64,000 nucleotides of DNA, from positions 1 to 64,000 of the forward strand of contig NZ_BPQO01000017.1 in NCBI RefSeq assembly GCF_022179285.1. Direction: 5' to 3'. Below, in pieces: positions 60,785-64,000 of this stretch (positions within the stretch are counted from its first letter, which is position 1; each line of letters opens with the position of its first letter). Position numbers and translations under genes: made by a program. This DNA is from Methylobacterium hispanicum (GTDB lineage: Bacteria > Pseudomonadota > Alphaproteobacteria > Rhizobiales > Beijerinckiaceae). The notes under the pieces were generated by a model. The model worked only from the letters and a program-made list of their open reading frames with translations, ran no database searches and had not been told where the DNA came from.

Positions 60785-62299
60785 TCAGAATGCGTTGTCG
60801 TAGGCGCGGGGCGAGACCACCGTGCGGAGGATGATCCGGATGTCGAACCAGAGCGACCAATTGTCGATGTAGTGCAGGTCGTGGGCGACCCGGGCCTCCA
60901 TGTCGGCGTCGGTCAGCGTCTCGCCGCGCAGGCCGTTGACCTGGGCCCAGCCGGTGATGCCGGGCCGCACGTTGTGGCGCCGGGCGTAGAGGGCGATGCG
61001 CCGCTCGAAGCTGCGGTCGTGCGCCAGCGCGTGCGGGCGCGGGCCGACGAGGGACATGTCCCCCTTCAGGACATTGAGGAGCTGGGGCAGTTCGTCGAGG
61101 TTGGTGCGGCGCAGGAAGGCGCCGACCCGGGTGACGCGCGCGTCGTTCCGGGTCGCCTGCCGGAAGGCCGCGTCGGCCTCGGCCCGCATGCTGCGGAACT
61201 TGAAGACCCAGAAGGGCTGCTGGTTGAAGCCGTAGCGCTTCTGCCGGAAGAAGACCGGACCGGGCGTGTCGAGCCGGATCAGGACGGCGACGACGCCGAG
61301 GAGCGGGGCCAGCAGCGCCAGCGCGACGAGCGACACCGCGAGATCGAAGCCGCGCTTCAGCGCCACCTCGGCGAGGTTGAGCGGGCGGCGCCCGACATTG
61401 ATCCCGGACAGCCGTCCGATCCGCGAGACCTGCATGTCGGGGAAGCGGTCGAGCACGGTGCCGGGCCGCAGGTGCAGGGCGGCCGGCACGCGCAGGAACG
61501 CGTCGATGCAGCGCTCGACCTCGGCGGTGGAGGCCCAGGGCACGAGGATGAACACGTCGTCGGGCCGCAGGAAGCGCACCACGGAGACGGCGAGTTCGAG
61601 ATCCTCGTCCAGCTGAGCCTGGCGCGCGGCGGGGTCGGCCTCCGGCGCGGGAGCGCGCAGGTAGCTCGTGCCGATCACCCGCAATCCCAGGGCGTCCGCG
61701 GCGTTGCCCGCGTAGAAGCGGGCGATGTCCTCCTCGTAGCCGACGAGATGGATCCGCACGAGCGAGGACGAGCCCGGCCGGGCGAGGCGGCGCACCAGCC
61801 GGACCGTGAGGGCACGGCCGAGCATCAGTGCCGGCAGTCCGAGCACGAAGGTCCCGGCCGCCACCGCGCGCGAGAAGTCGGTCGTGGTCTTGGTGACGAA
61901 GCCCACCACCAGCACGGCGCCCCAGGCGGCGAGCCAGAGCGAGGCCGTGCGCTGGAGCTGGGGCCGGCGGTCGAGCAGGGTCTCGATCGTGTAGCTGCCC
62001 CGCAGGGTGTTGGCACAGAGGACCACGAGGGCGAGCAGACCCGCGAGGCGCCACGCCCGCAGGTGGGGGGAGGCCGGGGGTCCGACCTCCATCGTGTAGG
62101 CGTAGGCGTATTCGAGGAGCAGCGTCACGCCGACGATCACCGCCAGATCGACGCAGGCCGCCGCGAGCGGGACGCCGAGCCGCGCGAGCGCGCGTCGGCG
62201 CCGCGGCAGCAACGCCGCCCAGACGGTCCGGCGCGCACCCGGTTCGGGGAGGGCGCGGTAGATCCGAGGAGGCCGATCTTGGAACATCTGCTGGGCCAT
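60785..62299 (-). CDS. Polyprenyl-phosphate glycosylphosphotransferase (exopolysaccharide)
   Basis: This 504-residue membrane enzyme is of the WcaJ/ExoY class and loads the first sugar phosphate onto undecaprenyl phosphate. About four N-terminal helices are followed by a NAD-fold-like domain (~180-300). The catalytic domain begins LNLAEVALKRGFDLAVSLVA and contains DTPGPVFFRQKRYGFNQQPF, then FKFRSMR, TNLDELPQLLNVLKGDMSLV, GPRPHA and RPGITGWAQVNGLRGET. It stands alone; no other exopolysaccharide genes are in the window. The sugar (often glucose or galactose) is not readable. Confidence 0.9.
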   Translation of the reverse strand: MAQQMFQDRPPRIYRALPEPGARRTVWAALLPRRRRALARLGVPLAAACVDLAVIVGVTLLLEYAYAYTMEVGPPASPHLRAWRLAGLLALVVLCANTLRGSYTIETLLDRRPQLQRTASLWLAAWGAVLVVGFVTKTTTDFSRAVAAGTFVLGLPALMLGRALTVRLVRRLARPGSSSLVRIHLVGYEEDIARFYAGNAADALGLRVIGTSYLRAPAPEADPAARQAQLDEDLELAVSVVRFLRPDDVFILVPWASTAEVERCIDAFLRVPAALHLRPGTVLDRFPDMQVSRIGRLSGINVGRRPLNLAEVALKRGFDLAVSLVALALLAPLLGVVAVLIRLDTPGPVFFRQKRYGFNQQPFWVFKFRSMRAEADAAFRQATRNDARVTRVGAFLRRTNLDELPQLLNVLKGDMSLVGPRPHALAHDRSFERRIALYARRHNVRPGITGWAQVNGLRGETLTDADMEARVAHDLHYIDNWSLWFDIRIILRTVVSPRAYDNAF

Positions 62300-62538
62300 C
62301 GGTCCGTTCTGGTCGGAGAAATGTCCTGAAACGGGACAGGTTCATGCGTCCGCGACGTCGCACCGCCGCTTGTCCGCAAGCTCCGCGCCCGCCGCGTCGG
62401 TGCCGGCGCGGCACGCGGGCCACTTCGTCACCCGCAGCACTGCCGGGCGCCCCCCGCCTGCGCTAGGGATCGGTTTTCCGGACCGTGCGACGGTCCTGCG
62501 ACGGCGAGGTCTCGGGACGCGCCGGGACGGATGCGGCG

Positions 62539-63798
62539 ATGAGCGGACAGGGCATCGAGGTTGCGGGCGCGCTGCCCGCGGGCGAGCGGCCGGCGGCCGC
62601 CGGGGCCGCGACCGCCCGGGATCCGGCGTCCGGACCGGCCCTGGCGATCCTGGCCGGGCTCAGCCTGTCGCACCTGCTCAACGACCTCGTGCAGTCGCTG
62701 CTGCCGGCGATCTACCCGCTGCTCAAGGCCCGCTTCGCCCTGGATTTCGGGCAGGTCGGCCTGATCACCTTCGTGTTCCAGGTGACGGCCTCGATCCTGC
62801 AGCCGGTGGTGGGGCTCTACACCGACCGCCGGCCGCTGCCCTTCTCGCTGGCGGGCGGCATGACGATGTCGCTGGTCGGCCTCGTCGCGCTCGCCACAGC
62901 CTCGGCCTACCCCGCGCTCCTCCTCGCCGCCGGGCTGATCGGGATCGGGTCGGCGGTGTTCCACCCGGAGGCCTCGCGCGTCGCCCGGCTGGCAGCGGGC
63001 GGGCGCTACGGCCTCGCGCAGTCGATGTTCCAGGTGGGCGGCAACGCCGGCACGGCGCTCGGACCGCTGCTCGCGGCGGCGCTCGTGGTGCCGCACGGCC
63101 AGGCGAGCGTGGCCTGGTTCACGCTGGCCGCGCTCGCGGGCATCGCGGTGCTCTCGGCGGTCGGGCGCTGGTACCGGGCGCGCCTGCGGACGGCGGTGGC
63201 GCGGCCCCGGGCGGGCGGCGGCGCGGAGAACGGCCTGACGCGGCTGAGGGTGGGCACGAGCGTCGCGGTCCTGCTCGCGCTGATCTTCTCCAAGTATTTC
63301 TACATGGCGAGCTTCTCATCCTACTACACATTCTACCTGATCGACCGCTTCGGCGTCTCGGTGGTGCAGTCGCAGCTCTACCTGTTCGTCTTCCTCGGCT
63401 CGGTCGCGGCCGGCACGATCCTCGGCGGCCCGATCGGCGACCGCATCGGCCGCAAGCCGGTGATCTGGGGCTCGATCCTGGGCGTGCTGCCCTTCGCGCT
63501 GGCACTGCCCCATGTCGGCCTCGGCTGGACGGTGGCGCTCACCGTGCCGATCGGCCTGATCCTGGCCTCGGCGATGCCCGCGATCCTGGTCTTCGCGCAG
63601 GAATTGCTGCCCGGGCGGATCGGGCTCGTCGGAGGGCTGTTCTTCGGCTTCGCCTTCGGCATGGGCGGCCTCGGGGCGGCCGTGCTCGGCGAGGTCGCGG
63701 ACCGGACCGGCATCGCGTTCGTCTACGGGCTCTGCGCCTACCTGCCGCTGATCGGCCTGCTCGCGGTCTTCCTGCCGCGCCTGCGCCCGGCCGCCTGA
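62539..63798 (+). CDS. MFS exporter, fosmidomycin-resistance (Fsr) type
   Basis: This 419-residue, 12-helix protein resembles Fsr. The first helix region is LSLSHLLNDLVQSLLPAIYP followed by LLKARFALDFGQVGLITFVF. FHPEASRVARLAAGGRYGLA, QSMFQVGGNAG and a second-half LGGPIGDRIGRKPVIWGSIL match the family. It exports drugs or metabolites with protons. The ATG at 62539 follows a polar ~35-residue leader; the ribosome site is weak. It is divergent from the glycosyltransferase gene. Confidence 0.85.
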   Translation: MSGQGIEVAGALPAGERPAAAGAATARDPASGPALAILAGLSLSHLLNDLVQSLLPAIYPLLKARFALDFGQVGLITFVFQVTASILQPVVGLYTDRRPLPFSLAGGMTMSLVGLVALATASAYPALLLAAGLIGIGSAVFHPEASRVARLAAGGRYGLAQSMFQVGGNAGTALGPLLAAALVVPHGQASVAWFTLAALAGIAVLSAVGRWYRARLRTAVARPRAGGGAENGLTRLRVGTSVAVLLALIFSKYFYMASFSSYYTFYLIDRFGVSVVQSQLYLFVFLGSVAAGTILGGPIGDRIGRKPVIWGSILGVLPFALALPHVGLGWTVALTVPIGLILASAMPAILVFAQELLPGRIGLVGGLFFGFAFGMGGLGAAVLGEVADRTGIAFVYGLCAYLPLIGLLAVFLPRLRPAA

Positions 63799-63824
63799 GG
63801 CGACCGGGCACCGGGCGCCTCAGG
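63794..63824. terminator. Inverted repeat spanning two stop codons
   Basis: CCTGAGGCG (63794-63802) pairs with CGCCTCAGG (63816-63824). The stem contains the stop codons of both convergent genes, so it may work as a compact bidirectional terminator. Confidence 0.5.
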
Positions 63825-64000
63825 CCGCGGCCTCGTCCGGCGTGGCGGGGCGGGCGACCGTCTGGATCGTCTCGAAACCCTCGAATTGCGGGTGGCCGAG
63901 ATAGAGCGGCTTGGTCGAGGGCACGCGGCCGTGCGCCTTGCGGAACTGCTCGGAGCGCGTCCAGGCCTCGAAATCGGCCCGCGAGCGCCAGATGGTGTGC
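63820..64000 (-). CDS. Antibiotic biosynthesis monooxygenase-like protein (partial, C-terminal)
   Basis: The last ~59 codons of a reverse-strand gene are seen. HTIWRSRADFEAWTRSEQFR is followed by KAHGRVP and HPQFEGFETIQTV. This is the second half of an ABM/IsdG-like dimeric barrel, as in heme-degrading monooxygenases such as HmoB. The N-terminus lies beyond the window. A role in heme breakdown is possible, but the catalytic Asn/His/Trp set cannot be checked. Confidence 0.6.
   Translation of the reverse strand, partial: HTIWRSRADFEAWTRSEQFRKAHGRVPSTKPLYLGHPQFEGFETIQTVARPATPDEAAA

Noticed and set aside
57831..60803. Frames opposite topA such as 57831-58184
   Set aside because: They mirror the Lys/Ala/Thr-rich repeats of the topA tail on the other strand.
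32035..62435. The exact 17-mer GCCACTTCGTCACCCGC at 32035-32051 and 62419-62435
   Set aside because: One shared 17-mer in a 64 kb, high-G+C window is within chance. The flanks do not match and the contexts differ.

Overview
The window is about 70% G+C and reads as a chromosomal segment of an alphaproteobacterium, most likely a Methylobacterium-type member of the Rhizobiales/Hyphomicrobiales. The reasons are the tuf - tRNA-Trp - secE - nusG - rplKA - rplJL - rpoBC order, a hopanoid C-2 methylase gene (hpnP), an alphaproteobacterial Porin_2-type porin, a urease with fused gamma and beta subunits, and many very G+C-rich short intergenic gaps. The organism call is an inference from gene content; no rRNA is present.

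1-15.5 kb: translation and transcription core. It holds the end of tuf, tRNA-Trp, secE, nusG, rplK, rplA, rplJ, rplL, rpoB and rpoC. Between rplA and rplJ lie a GIY-YIG nuclease-like gene, a palindromic intergenic repeat and hpnP. A clear promoter and a ~0.4 kb leader restart transcription before rplJ. 15.5-20 kb: a hexarate (galactarate/glucarate) block of MFS transporter, LysR regulator and galactarate dehydratase GarD, flanked and interrupted by two more copies of the same repeat. 20-24.2 kb: a reverse-strand operon for a HbpS/GlcG-like protein, a family-5 solute-binding protein and two permeases, with no ATPase gene. 24.2-30.8 kb: a sulfotransferase-like gene, then the urease operon ureAB-ureC-ureE-ureF-(class V aminotransferase)-ureG. 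The junctions from ureE to ureG overlap by 4-8 bases, and ureD is absent.

30.9-44.4 kb: mixed housekeeping and small genes. These include tRNA-Asn, several small secreted or membrane proteins, a porin, a CDF metal exporter, a GrpB-like protein, queA-tgt (queuosine synthesis, with a Tgt that has lost its zinc site), an SGNH-like membrane protein, tRNA-Lys, a class I cytochrome c and a membrane-anchored TAXI-type receptor. 44.4-53.5 kb: a complete Kdp potassium system (kdpF, A, B, C, D, E) carrying extra tiny membrane genes, with a recurrent 9-mer upstream.

53.6-64 kb: an AraC-type regulator divergent from a serralysin-like M10 metalloprotease with RTX repeats, a DUF1488-like protein, an Arg/His-rich secreted protein, topA, an exopolysaccharide-initiating glycosylphosphotransferase, a fosmidomycin-resistance-like MFS exporter, and the end of an ABM-domain monooxygenase-like gene. 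No prophage, transposase, CRISPR array or classical biosynthetic gene cluster was seen. The least explained items are the small proteins around kdp, the aminotransferase coupled into the urease operon, the zinc-less Tgt, the placement of hpnP, and the dispersed palindromic repeat.
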